Positions 1-9,563 of a stretch of DNA of 64,000 nt are shown piece after piece (positions within the stretch are counted from its first letter, which is position 1; each line of letters opens with the position of its first letter). This DNA comes from Acidobacteriota bacterium. GTDB taxonomy: Bacteria > Acidobacteriota > Terriglobia > Bryobacterales > UBA6623. Where the stretch lies: positions 1 through 64,000 of the forward strand of contig JAQCLD010000006.1 in NCBI GenBank assembly GCA_027592785.1. Direction: 5' to 3'. The notes beneath the pieces were generated by a model that was given only the letters and a program-made list of their open reading frames with translations, was not told the DNA's origin and ran no database searches. The translations under genes and the position numbers were made by a program.

Positions 1-27
1 CGGCCCTCCCGACACCTTCGCTCACCC

Positions 28-1491
28 CTACCGCGCCCTCGCCCTAATCCTTACCGACGGATTTGGGCCCCGACCGCCGGTGAGTCGCACGCCACCCTCA
101 CGAAGAAAAAGAGCCGCATTCAGCCGAGACGTTAGCCATGTGGGTGCGAGCGAGCAGGCCAAAGCCGTCAGCAGCGATACCGATGCGGCGAAGAAGATCA
201 CTTCGCTATGGATGCCCGCATCGGCGATGCGCGGAATCTCGGCGGGCGCCCAAGCAACCAGCAACTCGATCAACGCCCAAGCGATCGCTAACCCGAGAGT
301 TCCCGCGATCATTCCTGCCGCCAAACCCTCAACCGCGAATTGAGAGAAGACCTGCCGCGCGGTCGCTCCCAACGAAGTCCTGGTTGCGATCTCTTGCCTG
401 CGGGCGAAAGCTCGGGATAGAAAAAGATTGCCTGCGGTGATGCAGGCCGCGATCAAGAGAAGAAACGATGACCCCAACGAAACCAACAACTGGAGACGAG
501 TTGATCCAGTCCAGTAGTCAGTCAACCGCTTGATGACCGGCTCCTGTGCTGCGGGATAGAACTGCGGGTACTCCTCCGCCTGGCGTTTGAACAGGCCGCG
601 TAGCTGAGCGCTTACCTGTTCGTCCGAGGTGCCCGGCACCACTCGGGCAATGGCCTGCAGCCACTGGCCGCCTCTACCTGCGGAGGAATTGGAAAGGAGC
701 AACCAGAGCTCGGCCCTGCGCGGAAAGTCAATACTGGGACCCATGACGCCGCGCACCCCGTAAGCGCGCCCGTCGATGCTGATCTTTCTGCCGATGATAG
801 AGCGATCGGCGCTGAAATACCCGCGCCACAAATCGTGGCTGAGTATTACCGTGGGACCTCGCGCCTCGTCGTCGCCGGAAGGGGGAAAGTCTTGACCCAG
901 CATCGGAGTGACGCCAAGAGTCCGAAAGAAGTCGGGCGAGACCGGCGCCGTATCCACATCGACTGGCTCAAGCCCCGGTCCTTGGACTACCCTGCCGTTG
1001 GCGTAGGGCGTGGTCGGCAGCACCGCGACCGATTCAAAGACATCGATGCCCTCGGTCAGGTCTTCCACCTCTGCGTAGGCCAATTCCACGGCATACGGAC
1101 TCCCTGGGAGGGCCTTCCAAACAACGCGGAGAGCATTCTGATTGGGAAAGGGCAGCGGCTGCAGCAGAACTGCGTGGACCAACGAAAACAGCGCGGTGGT
1201 CATGCCGATGCCGACGGCAAGCACGACGATGGCAAACACGTAGGCGCCGGTCCCACGCCGAAAAGTGCGCAGTGCGAAGCGCAGATCTCTGGCGATTGCA
1301 TCCAGGCCCTGCATCCAGCCCCACGCGCGGCGGGTGTCCTCTTTCACCGACGTCACGTTGCCGAAGGCTCGCCGTGCTGCATAGCGGGCTTCATCGGGCG
1401 CGAGGCCACTGTCTGCTTGCTCCTCGGCTTCGAGCTCGAGGTGCGCTTCCAGCTCGCGTTCCAGATCCTCGTTGCGGCGGAGCCAACGCAT
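28..1491 (-). CDS. MacB-like/ADOP-type ABC transporter permease, half-size (487 aa)
   Basis: N-terminal helical region plus MacB-type periplasmic core and FtsX-like TM segments; stop codon lies 27 nt from the window edge; usual homologues are about 800 aa. Confidence 0.75.
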   Translation of the reverse strand: MRWLRRNEDLERELEAHLELEAEEQADSGLAPDEARYAARRAFGNVTSVKEDTRRAWGWMQGLDAIARDLRFALRTFRRGTGAYVFAIVVLAVGIGMTTALFSLVHAVLLQPLPFPNQNALRVVWKALPGSPYAVELAYAEVEDLTEGIDVFESVAVLPTTPYANGRVVQGPGLEPVDVDTAPVSPDFFRTLGVTPMLGQDFPPSGDDEARGPTVILSHDLWRGYFSADRSIIGRKISIDGRAYGVRGVMGPSIDFPRRAELWLLLSNSSAGRGGQWLQAIARVVPGTSDEQVSAQLRGLFKRQAEEYPQFYPAAQEPVIKRLTDYWTGSTRLQLLVSLGSSFLLLIAACITAGNLFLSRAFARRQEIATRTSLGATARQVFSQFAVEGLAAGMIAGTLGLAIAWALIELLVAWAPAEIPRIADAGIHSEVIFFAASVSLLTALACSLAPTWLTSRLNAALFLREGGVRLTGGRGPNPSVRIRARAR

Positions 1492-1495
1492 GACC

Positions 1496-1828
1496 TTAGC
1501 TCTTCTCGGGCGGGGCCATGACCAGCCCGATGGCGCGGGTGACTTCCTGCCACTTCGACTCTTCAGCGAGCAGTTGTTTTCTGCCCGCTGCGGTGAGCCG
1601 GTAGAACTTCAACTCGCGGTTGCGGTCTTTCGCCTGTTCCCACTTGGAGACGATCCAGCCTTGACGTTCAAGGCGATGCAGCGCCGGGTAGAGCGAGCCA
1701 TGTTCTACCTGCAGGACGTCTTCTGACGTGCGTTGGATGTGCTTGGCGATGCCGTGCCCGTGCGCCGGACCGAATAGAAGCGTTCGCAACACCAGCATGT
1801 CGAGCGTGCCTTGTATCAGAGAAGCCAT
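1496..1828 (-). CDS. PadR family transcriptional regulator
   Basis: QGTLDMLVLRTLLFGPAHGHGIAKHIQ...VEHGSLYPALHRLERQGWI is typical PadR; adjacent to the permease. Confidence 0.93.
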   Translation of the reverse strand: MASLIQGTLDMLVLRTLLFGPAHGHGIAKHIQRTSEDVLQVEHGSLYPALHRLERQGWIVSKWEQAKDRNRELKFYRLTAAGRKQLLAEESKWQEVTRAIGLVMAPPEKS

Positions 1829-1834
1829 ATCGAT

Positions 1835-1872
1835 GGTAGATAATCTACCACTACGAAGGTAGAGTGTCTACT
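1835..1872. promoter_or_regulatory. Putative PadR operator: two copies of GGTAGA-N3-TCTAC(C/T)
   Basis: ggtagataatctacc (1835-1849) and ggtagagtgtctact (1858-1872), directly upstream of the padR-like start at 1828. Confidence 0.6.
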
Positions 1873-1895
1873 ATCGGAGTCGCCCCGTCAGCGAC

Positions 1896-2630
1896 TTACT
1901 CTTCGAAGCCGCGAAGCGATTCGATGAGGTCGTGGGCGGTGTGGTCAAACCGCAACGGCGTAATCGAAACTTTGCCGTCGCGGACGGCGGCATAGTCGCT
2001 GCCGGGTTCGGCGTCGTGGACGGGGATCTCTTCGTGCATCCAGTAGTAGGGGCGTCCGTAGGGATCTTGCGTCTCGATCATCAGGTTGCGTGAGAGGCGT
2101 CCGCTTTGATGCGTGATGGCAACGCCGTGATACGACGGATGGGGCACGTTGACGTTGAGCGCGATGCCGGCGGGCAGCCCGTGTTCCAGCGTTCGCAGCG
2201 CGATCTTCATGGCGAAGTCCGCCGCCGGGCCATAGTCGATGTCGACGCGCTGGTTGACCGACATGGCGATGGCCGGGATGCCGTATTTGGCGCCTTCGGC
2301 GGCGCCGGCGACCGTGCCGGAGTAATAAACGTTCTCGCCCAAGTTCGGACCGTTATTGATGCCCGAGACGACCAGGTCCGGCTTGAAGTCGAGCAGCAAG
2401 GTGAGTGCCATCATGCCGCAATCGGCAGGCGTGCCGTCGACGGCGTAGCGGTTCTTGCCGTGCATCTCATAACGGAATGGCTTGCGCAATGTGATCCGGC
2501 GGCTGGCCGCGCTTTGCTCGTAGAGCGGCGCTACAGTGTAGACGTCGCCGATGCGCGCCAGCGAGGCTTCGAGAGCGTGGATGCCGGGCGCAGAGATGCC
2601 GTCGTCGTTGGTGATAAGAATGCGCGGCAT
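1896..2630 (-). CDS. surE: 5'/3'-nucleotidase SurE
   Basis: MPRILITNDDGISAPGI...VSGINNGPNLGENVYYSGTVAGA. Confidence 0.97.
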   Translation of the reverse strand: MPRILITNDDGISAPGIHALEASLARIGDVYTVAPLYEQSAASRRITLRKPFRYEMHGKNRYAVDGTPADCGMMALTLLLDFKPDLVVSGINNGPNLGENVYYSGTVAGAAEGAKYGIPAIAMSVNQRVDIDYGPAADFAMKIALRTLEHGLPAGIALNVNVPHPSYHGVAITHQSGRLSRNLMIETQDPYGRPYYWMHEEIPVHDAEPGSDYAAVRDGKVSITPLRFDHTAHDLIESLRGFEE

Positions 2631-2639
2631 GCGGGCGGC

Positions 2640-3044
2640 CTAACGGAGCAGGGCGAGTAGCTCTTGGAGTTCCTTCTTGATCATGTCGATCGTTTCGTTG
2701 CTGGGATCGGCAAAAAGGGCGCCTTGCGACCGAGGCTTGGCCGCGGAACGCGTCCTCTTATTGCGCGTCTTGTCTTTGAGCGCCTTGCGGGCCCCGGCGA
2801 TCGTATAACCCTCATCGTAGAGCAGCCGCTTGATTTCGAGAACGACCTCGACGTCTTTGCGCCGGTATTGCCGCTGGCCGTTAGAAGTCTTCTTGGGCTT
2901 GAGGACGGGGAACTCAGTTTCCCAGTAGCGCAACACGTAGGCCTCGAGTCCGGCAAGCTCGGCGACGTCGCCGATGCGGAAGAAAAGCCGGTTGGGGATC
3001 TGGGGCGCCCCTGTCAATTCCGTCGCTTGGACTTCACCCGCCAT
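2640..3044 (-). CDS. MerR family transcriptional regulator (134 aa; ORF-track start is over-extended)
   Basis: [65 protein letters not shown] at 3044. Confidence 0.9.
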   Translation of the reverse strand: MAGEVQATELTGAPQIPNRLFFRIGDVAELAGLEAYVLRYWETEFPVLKPKKTSNGQRQYRRKDVEVVLEIKRLLYDEGYTIAGARKALKDKTRNKRTRSAAKPRSQGALFADPSNETIDMIKKELQELLALLR

Positions 3045-3069
3045 CTGTGAAGGTATCGTAACAAAGCAG

Positions 3070-4959
3070 CTAGAACGACAGCGTAACTGTGTGGCTGCCG
3101 CGGGGTAGGCGCAGCGACCAATGACGCTTTGCGGCGACCAGATCGGGCTCGATGAGAGCGCCATCGACGGTGACCTGCCGGGGGCGGCGATCGAGCAATG
3201 CGATCGAGCGGGCGGAGTACTTGTAGCTGAGGCTGACGGTCTGCTCGACGACCTGAGCACTAAGCAAATCACCCGTGAAGCGCACGATACGGCCGGGCGG
3301 ATGGACGGCGGCGGGCTCGACCTTGTGGTGTCCAGCCGGTAGCCAGACGGTAATTGAGTCCGCCACGGGCCAAACCGCGCCGTCGACTTTCGCGAAACCG
3401 CTCCAATTGACGCCGAACGGTTGCGGAGCTTCCGCGATGACCTTGGATGGCGAAGCTTCGAGCAGCTTGGCCCCCGCGGACGCTTGCGGCAGCAGCGCGA
3501 GATCGACCGGAGAAATGGAGTTCTCAAAGTACAGCGCGACACGCGCAAACGAACGCGAGGAGCGATCGACGAGCTGAAACAATTCGCCGCCCGTTTGCTT
3601 GCGCGTTGGGTAAGTCTGCTGGTAGCGCTCGACGATGTTGATGTCGATTGCCAGCCGCTCGGGCGAGTCGGTCAGCGGTTGGTAGCGGCGGGCGATCTCG
3701 GGGTAGCGTTCGGGACCGAGCGACCACAATGGCGCGGGGTCTTCGATGAGCAGGGTGAAGGGATCGTCCAACTCGAGCAGCGTGGCCGCGTCGGCGCCCA
3801 GCAGCTCGCGCATCCGCGGGTCGAACTGGTCGTCGATCTGCGTAATGACCACGTTAGCCTCTGGCAGGGTCGCGCGGATGATCCCTAGCCAATGTTGCTG
3901 CAGGCGCAGCGCGAGTTCCGCTCGATAGTCGACGAAGGCCTGCCAATCTGCGGGTTGCTTGGACCAATGGTGCGGGCCCTGCGCATCGCAAAGCTCAAGC
4001 GGGTCGAAGCCCAGCAACGGTTTCGCCTCGGTCCGTACCGTCTCGTTCATCGGCGTAAAGCGCGCGGGGTTATCGGGGCCATGCAGCGACTCAAAATAGA
4101 GCTCGCCCAGGTTGACGCCGTCCCAGTCGAAGGCCGTCAACAGCCGCTCAACGCCCGTCTCGACCGCGGCCGCGCAAGCGACGTCGGTGAGGTCGATCAG
4201 CTTGCGCCAGTCCAGTTTAGCGTCTTGCAGCGAGGCTGTTTTTTCGCGGCACTCAGCATGCTCCTGCCAGAAGTTTTCGCTGACATGCGGCAGCTCTAGC
4301 CAGGCGTAGACAAGGATGCCTTCACGGCGGCAAGCGGCGATGAGCTTGTCGAGATAAGCCGCCTTCTCGGAGTCGGGGTCGTAGTAGTGCCAAGCGGCGA
4401 CGTGCAGGCCGCTGATGCCGGCCTCGCGCCACTGGCGCGCCAGGTAGCCGGGGTCGGCGCGCAGCCGGTACGAAGAATCAAAAAACGCCCACAGCCGATC
4501 GCCGCGAAAAGGCGGCTCCAGGCCTAGGTCGACCAGCGCATGCAGTAAATAAGGGAAGCGTTCGTAGCCCGCGGCGCCAGGCGGCACGGCGAGCCACAGC
4601 GTATCGCCCACTCCTGCCATCAACGGCGCCGCGGTGTGCCGTTCGCGAACGAACACCCTGGCCGACTCCGGCAACGAGTAGACCGCGACCTCGGCAGGCT
4701 CCTCCCAGAAAATGTCGAGGTCTGGATCGTGCGAATCGACAACCGAAGCCACGCGCACTTTCTCACCCGACTCGCTTACGCCGAGCTGCCTATCGGCGCC
4801 GATGGCAATGCGCAAGGGCGCCCGCTCCGTCGTCGCTTCGATGCCCAGCGTCGAAAGCAATCTATGCCAAACCTCAGGCTCGGCCACTTGCACCCGATAA
4901 CTCGTCTGCGCCCCCAGCGTGACCGTCAGCAGCGCCAGCAGTGCGCCCACGCGTCGCAT
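3070..4959 (-). CDS. Secreted TIM-barrel glycosidase-like protein (629 aa)
   Basis: Signal peptide, central TIM-barrel-like region ([21 protein letters not shown]...[14 protein letters not shown]); start overlaps the upstream gene's stop by 1 nt. Confidence 0.6.
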   Translation of the reverse strand: MRRVGALLALLTVTLGAQTSYRVQVAEPEVWHRLLSTLGIEATTERAPLRIAIGADRQLGVSESGEKVRVASVVDSHDPDLDIFWEEPAEVAVYSLPESARVFVRERHTAAPLMAGVGDTLWLAVPPGAAGYERFPYLLHALVDLGLEPPFRGDRLWAFFDSSYRLRADPGYLARQWREAGISGLHVAAWHYYDPDSEKAAYLDKLIAACRREGILVYAWLELPHVSENFWQEHAECREKTASLQDAKLDWRKLIDLTDVACAAAVETGVERLLTAFDWDGVNLGELYFESLHGPDNPARFTPMNETVRTEAKPLLGFDPLELCDAQGPHHWSKQPADWQAFVDYRAELALRLQQHWLGIIRATLPEANVVITQIDDQFDPRMRELLGADAATLLELDDPFTLLIEDPAPLWSLGPERYPEIARRYQPLTDSPERLAIDINIVERYQQTYPTRKQTGGELFQLVDRSSRSFARVALYFENSISPVDLALLPQASAGAKLLEASPSKVIAEAPQPFGVNWSGFAKVDGAVWPVADSITVWLPAGHHKVEPAAVHPPGRIVRFTGDLLSAQVVEQTVSLSYKYSARSIALLDRRPRQVTVDGALIEPDLVAAKRHWSLRLPRGSHTVTLSF

Positions 4960-7307
4960 CAGCGGGTGAACGAATACCAGACGCCGATGCGCAGATCGAA
5001 GTAGTTCGGTCCGCGTGTGTTCCCTTGGTTCGACAAGTTCACGCCGCGCACGAAGTCGACCGAGAAATCCATTGGCGGCGTGACGGTCGGCACGCGCAGC
5101 TTGAAGCCCGGCCCCGTCTCAACGTAATTGCCCCAGTACTCGCGGCTGGTATCCGCGGTGACGTTCCAGTTCCAGTAGATCTGCGCGCGCAGCGGGCCAC
5201 GATTGGGCAGCCGGTAGCCGGGACGGAACTGTGAATAGGCCAACACATCGTCGTCGAAGCGGCTCACGTACACCACGTCGACGTTGGCCTCATAGAACGT
5301 CCCAGCCTCATTCCCGCCCAGCGTCGAGCCCCGGGCCCGAAACCAATTCGCTCCGCCGCGATAGTCCGGCGCGGCGCGCGGCACACCGTCAGGAGTCGAA
5401 CCCAAATAGCTGAACGATTCGCCCGCCTCGCCCCACAGCGTGACGCCGTGATCGAGGCGAGCGTTGGCGCCGACAGCAGCGATCAACGCACTCTCCGACA
5501 ACAGGCTCGGAGAAGATCCGCCCGCCCGCCGCCGCACGTCCCCCGCTAGCCGCAACGAGATGTACGGTTTGATAGGCGAGTTCCCGATACGAAATTCCGT
5601 CTTCGCCTGCGCGTAGCCGAACACCGTGCTGAAGCGCCGCGAATAGAACGGATACATCCAAACCGTCGTGCGCGCAAAGCGGTATTGCGGCGCCAGGTTG
5701 GCGTAGGAGCGCGAGGCTTGTCCGGCGATGCGCGGGTCGTCGCTGGCGGTCGCGATGCGGAACCACTCAATCGCTTCGCGGTCTTGCTGCATCAGGTTGT
5801 GGACGACGCCCAGCTTGAGCGCGGCGGCATAGTCGGTCGGGTTAGCCGAGTAGGCTTCGGCGAACTGCTTTTGAGCGTCGAGCAGATAACTCTTCTCTAA
5901 ACTCTTCTCGCCCAACTCGCGCAACGGCGCCGAGCGTTCTTCGCGGATGCGTTCGAGTTGCAAGCGTGCCGGTTCGGCCACTTCGGGGTCTTGCGACTCC
6001 TGCGCTTGTTCGAGCAGCGCCGCGGCGCGTTCCGCCTCCCCGGCTTCTTGGTAGAGAAAGGCCAACTGCGCGGCGGCCTGATAGTCATTCGGATGCGCGG
6101 CCAGCAGCGTCTCGAACTCGGCTATCGCCGGATCGCGCTCGCCGACTTCTAACAACAGGTAGGCTAGCTCTCGCCGCAGCCCGGCGTGTTCGGGGTCCAG
6201 GGCCAGGGCAGCGCGGAACTCGCTCGCCCAAGGGAAGCGGCTGGGCATCAGAGTTTTCGCCGTCTCGGCAATCCGCGTCTCCGCCGACTGTGCGGCCAGC
6301 AACCAGGCGCCGTGCGTGCTTTCGGAGTCGCCGGCTGCCAGGCTCGCACGTGCCAGTTTGAGCAACACTTCATCGCCGTCGGGGCCAGGGAGCCGCCAGC
6401 CTTCCAGGTATTGCGCGGCGGCTTTGGCGGGCTGGTTGCGCTTTTCGTAGAGCTCGGCAAGTTCGAGATGGACCGAACGGTTGGCGGGGTCTTGGACGAT
6501 TGCTTCGACCCAGCGCGCGATGGCCGCATCGAGTTCCGATTCGAGATTGCGCGCCGTGGCGGCGGCCAGTTCGCGGACCTGCGCATCTTCGGAACCGGCG
6601 AGCCGTTGGAACCTCGCCAAAGCCTCGGCGGCCTGCCCGGTCTCGTGTTGCAAGAAAGCCAACTCCATCGCGGCCCGCTCGTCAGCGGGGTCCAGATGCA
6701 CGGCCCGCGAGAAGGCTTCACGAGCTTCGAGCGTCGCGCCGGTTTTGAGCAGCGCGTAGGCCAGTTCCTTCTCGATCTGGGGCCGCGCCGGCGCCGCGGC
6801 CAGTGCCTGGCGGAAATCGTCGACGGCTTGGTCGTAATCTTTTTCGGAGAGCGCTGCGTACGCCTTCGCAAGGTGCGCGAAAGCTCCGTCGCTCGCATTG
6901 CTGAGGCGCTCCAGTGCGGCGGCGGCTTGTTGCGCAAAGGGCTGTGCGCCGATCTGCGCCACGCGGCGGAACTCCTGCGCGGCCTCTTCGGCGCGTCCCT
7001 GCGATCGCAGGATGAAGGCGCGCTGTAGGGCGGTTTCGTGGTCTTGCGGAGTCAGCTTGAGCGTCCACGCGAAGGCGTCGAGCGCGGCGGGGCGGTCGTT
7101 GGCTTTCAGCTGCAGGTAGCCGAGCTGCTTCCAGGCCAGCGGGTTGGCGGGGTCCAGGCGCACCGCGTCCTCAAACTGCGCGATAGCCCCTGGGACGTCG
7201 CCGTTCTGGATCGAGAGATATGCTTTTTTGACGAGATCGCGGGCGGGATCCGGTTCTTGTGCGGCGGCTGACAGGCACACACAGGCCAACAGAATTAGCC
7301 TTTTCAC
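4959..7307 (-). CDS. TPR-repeat protein with C-terminal outer-membrane-barrel-like domain (782 aa)
   Basis: Signal peptide, multiple TPR repeats, aromatic beta-rich C-terminus ending FDLRIGVWYSFTR. Confidence 0.85.
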   Translation of the reverse strand: MKRLILLACVCLSAAAQEPDPARDLVKKAYLSIQNGDVPGAIAQFEDAVRLDPANPLAWKQLGYLQLKANDRPAALDAFAWTLKLTPQDHETALQRAFILRSQGRAEEAAQEFRRVAQIGAQPFAQQAAAALERLSNASDGAFAHLAKAYAALSEKDYDQAVDDFRQALAAAPARPQIEKELAYALLKTGATLEAREAFSRAVHLDPADERAAMELAFLQHETGQAAEALARFQRLAGSEDAQVRELAAATARNLESELDAAIARWVEAIVQDPANRSVHLELAELYEKRNQPAKAAAQYLEGWRLPGPDGDEVLLKLARASLAAGDSESTHGAWLLAAQSAETRIAETAKTLMPSRFPWASEFRAALALDPEHAGLRRELAYLLLEVGERDPAIAEFETLLAAHPNDYQAAAQLAFLYQEAGEAERAAALLEQAQESQDPEVAEPARLQLERIREERSAPLRELGEKSLEKSYLLDAQKQFAEAYSANPTDYAAALKLGVVHNLMQQDREAIEWFRIATASDDPRIAGQASRSYANLAPQYRFARTTVWMYPFYSRRFSTVFGYAQAKTEFRIGNSPIKPYISLRLAGDVRRRAGGSSPSLLSESALIAAVGANARLDHGVTLWGEAGESFSYLGSTPDGVPRAAPDYRGGANWFRARGSTLGGNEAGTFYEANVDVVYVSRFDDDVLAYSQFRPGYRLPNRGPLRAQIYWNWNVTADTSREYWGNYVETGPGFKLRVPTVTPPMDFSVDFVRGVNLSNQGNTRGPNYFDLRIGVWYSFTR

Positions 7308-7532
7308 CGTAATGTGGATCGATTCGAGTGCTTATTCCATCACAGGCCGCGCGAAATAGCAATGGGGAAGTAGCGTCGACTGATCGTAGCCTACCTGAGC
7401 CCGGGCGCGTAAGCGCCGGGTCCTACCGTCGGGAGACCCTTAACCGCTTCGCCACATCCAACAACGCCTCAGCCTTGTTCGGGCTGCCGAACCCAAACTG
7501 GTTGAACAACAACTAGACTGAGTTGGTCCGGC

Positions 7533-7844
7533 ATGAAGCGAGTCAACGCACATCCAGACAATGTTCCTGGGGATTTCTACGTTGAGGACGGATGTTGCAC
7601 TCTTTGCGGCATTCCGCAAGTTCACGCCCCCGAGCTTTTCTCAGATCTATATGACAAGGCGGACCACTGCTACGTAAAGAAGCAACCAACCAACGAGACT
7701 GAACTAGGCCAGATGTTGAGGGTTATCCAGGGTGCCGAACTCCGGTGCGTACGCTACTGCGGCGGTAATTCAGAGATCCGTGCCAAATTGGCGGCGACGG
7801 GCGACGGGGATATTTGCGATAACCAGCCGGACGATCAGGGTTAA
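7533..7844 (+). CDS. Ferredoxin-like small Cys-rich protein
   Basis: DGCCTLCGIPQVHAPELF...DHCYVKKQP...RCVRYCGG; coupled to the next ORF. Confidence 0.7.
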   Translation: MKRVNAHPDNVPGDFYVEDGCCTLCGIPQVHAPELFSDLYDKADHCYVKKQPTNETELGQMLRVIQGAELRCVRYCGGNSEIRAKLAATGDGDICDNQPDDQG

Positions 7845-8209
7845 TGAGTATGCCGCCGCAAACGATCGGTCCCGGAGATACAGAACTACCCACCTATGTA
7901 GGGAGTCTTCCATTGGATGCGCTTGCTCAGGTTTTTTGCCTTGGGGCTAAGAATCTGACGATTGCGGCGAGAGACACGTACGTTCCAGGTTCGTTAGAGG
8001 TTCGCAGCCCAGCCACGCTTCGGAAGATCAACGAATGTCAACACTTCCTTCTAGGTGTTCTCAGCAGACTCTTGGTTGGCAAGGGAATTGACCGCGAGCG
8101 GCTCATAGCGCGGCTCTTGGAACTTTCGGAAGATACGGATATCGGTGCAAGTCTGAAGTGGGCGTTGAGTAGCGCATTGCGCGGAGATCGGTTCGACACG
8201 GACATATGA
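7844..8209 (+). CDS. Hypothetical protein (121 aa)
   Basis: Start overlaps the upstream stop (TAATG) and its end overlaps the downstream ATG. Confidence 0.65.
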   Translation: MSMPPQTIGPGDTELPTYVGSLPLDALAQVFCLGAKNLTIAARDTYVPGSLEVRSPATLRKINECQHFLLGVLSRLLVGKGIDRERLIARLLELSEDTDIGASLKWALSSALRGDRFDTDI

Positions 8210-9195
8210 ACGGCGACACTAGACTGCAAGCAGTGTCTTGGCGTGGGCGTGAGTTGTTTGAGAGCGATGGCTGGCCGTATGAACTGTCAGAGCCCGAAGC
8301 AAATGCGCTCGCAGCACTCGCCGAACGCACAGAGAACCGCGATCCAGAGTCCATCACGCGCGCTGAAGCGAAACTCCCCGCGCTAGCCGACCTAGCCACC
8401 CGCCTCTCTCATGAACTCGAAGAAGGCGCCGGGGTCGTCCTGCTGCGCGGGCTGCCGCTGGACGCGCGAGCCTTGTGGGCGCTGACGCTGCAGCTCGGGA
8501 CGCCGGTTTCGCAAAGCGCCGAGGGCCAGCGCCTCTTCCCTGTCCGCGATGCGGGCTATGCGCCGGGCGACTCGCGCTTTCGCGGGCCGATGTCCAACAA
8601 GCGCCTCAGCTTCCACACTGACCGCTGCGACGTCATCGCCTTTCTTTGCATTCAGCCGGCGGCCGAGGGTGGAGACACCTTCGTTGTCAGCTCCGTCGCC
8701 CTACGGGACGAGTTGCGCCGCCGCGCTCCCGCCGTGCTCGAAACCCTGAGCCGTCCCTACCCCTACTTGCGGCACACCGTCGACCTCGGCAACCAGCGGC
8801 CCTACTGCGAGTTGCCGATTTTCTCCGAGCGCGACGGTTTCTTCGGGGCACACTTTCTACGCGTGCTGATCGACCGCGCCGACCAGTCCGCCGACGCGCC
8901 TAACCTCACCGAAGAGCAACGCGCCGCGCTCGACACGCTCGAAGCCCTCGCCGAAGACCCAGCAATGCACGCCTCGTTCCGCATGGCGCTCGGCGACGTC
9001 CTGCTGCTCAACAACTGGACGACCTTTCATCGCCGCAGCGAATTCATCGACGCTCCAGAGCCCGAGTGCAAACGCCACCTGCTGCGCGTCTGGCTCTCGA
9101 TGGACAACAGCCGCCCCATTGACCCCAGCTTCGCCGATCATTTCGGCGCAACCGAGGCCGGGACCTTGCGCGGCGGCATGCACCCCTTGGCGTAG
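8206..9195 (+). CDS. TauD/TfdA-family Fe(II)/2-oxoglutarate dioxygenase
   Basis: GVVLLRGLPLDA, LSFHTDRCD and NNWTTFHRRSEF motifs. Confidence 0.88.
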   Translation: MNGDTRLQAVSWRGRELFESDGWPYELSEPEANALAALAERTENRDPESITRAEAKLPALADLATRLSHELEEGAGVVLLRGLPLDARALWALTLQLGTPVSQSAEGQRLFPVRDAGYAPGDSRFRGPMSNKRLSFHTDRCDVIAFLCIQPAAEGGDTFVVSSVALRDELRRRAPAVLETLSRPYPYLRHTVDLGNQRPYCELPIFSERDGFFGAHFLRVLIDRADQSADAPNLTEEQRAALDTLEALAEDPAMHASFRMALGDVLLLNNWTTFHRRSEFIDAPEPECKRHLLRVWLSMDNSRPIDPSFADHFGATEAGTLRGGMHPLA

Positions 9196-9234
9196 CTAGA
9201 TTCGCCGCCTGCCGGGGAGTACGATCCAGAGCAC

Positions 9235-9293
9235 TGACATTTTGTGACATTTTACTGACACAAAGCGACATTTCGTTCACAATTTGCTGACGT
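9235..9293. repeat. Helically phased degenerate TGACAT repeats in a convergent intergenic region
   Basis: TGACAT 9235, TGACAT 9245, TGACAC 9256, CGACAT 9266, TTCACA 9276, TGACGT 9287. Confidence 0.6.
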
Positions 9294-9560
9294 TTACTGT
9301 CCTTCCGCGCCGCCTGAGATCGCGGCGATAAAGTGGATTTCGCTATCGGCCTCAACGCGTTCGAGCAAGCCCAGCGGGGCCACTGCACCGTCGACGGCGA
9401 CGGCCAGGTTGGGCTTGAGCTTGGCGCCGTCGAGTAGTTCGGCTCGCAAGTCCGGATCGAGATTGTTGACCACTTCGCGCACGGTCGAGCCAACGACTTC
9501 GATCGACTCTTGGCCATCGGCGAAGGAGCGTAACGCAGTGGGGATGAACACGGTCGGCAT
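9294..9560 (-). CDS. MoaD/ThiS family sulfur-carrier-like protein
   Basis: MPTVFIPTALRSFADGQESIEVVGSTVREVVNNLDPDLRAELLD...NLAVAVDG...EIHFIAAISGG. Confidence 0.85.
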   Translation of the reverse strand: MPTVFIPTALRSFADGQESIEVVGSTVREVVNNLDPDLRAELLDGAKLKPNLAVAVDGAVAPLGLLERVEADSEIHFIAAISGGAEGQ

Positions 9561-9563
9561 GGC

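Noticed and set aside
835-1521. Long plus-strand ORF (228 aa) and many similar antisense ORFs across the window
   Set aside because: Shadow ORFs opposite well-supported genes, a normal effect of high GC content; no recognisable domains.
2640-3548. 302-aa ORF including the MerR gene
   Set aside because: The first ~168 codons are out-of-frame sequence of the neighbouring gene; the real MerR-like start is 3044.
7390-7440. CCCGGGCGC-gtaa-GCGCCGGG hairpin upstream of the ferredoxin-like gene
   Set aside because: Imperfect stem without a T tract or second copy; insufficient to call a terminator or repeat element.
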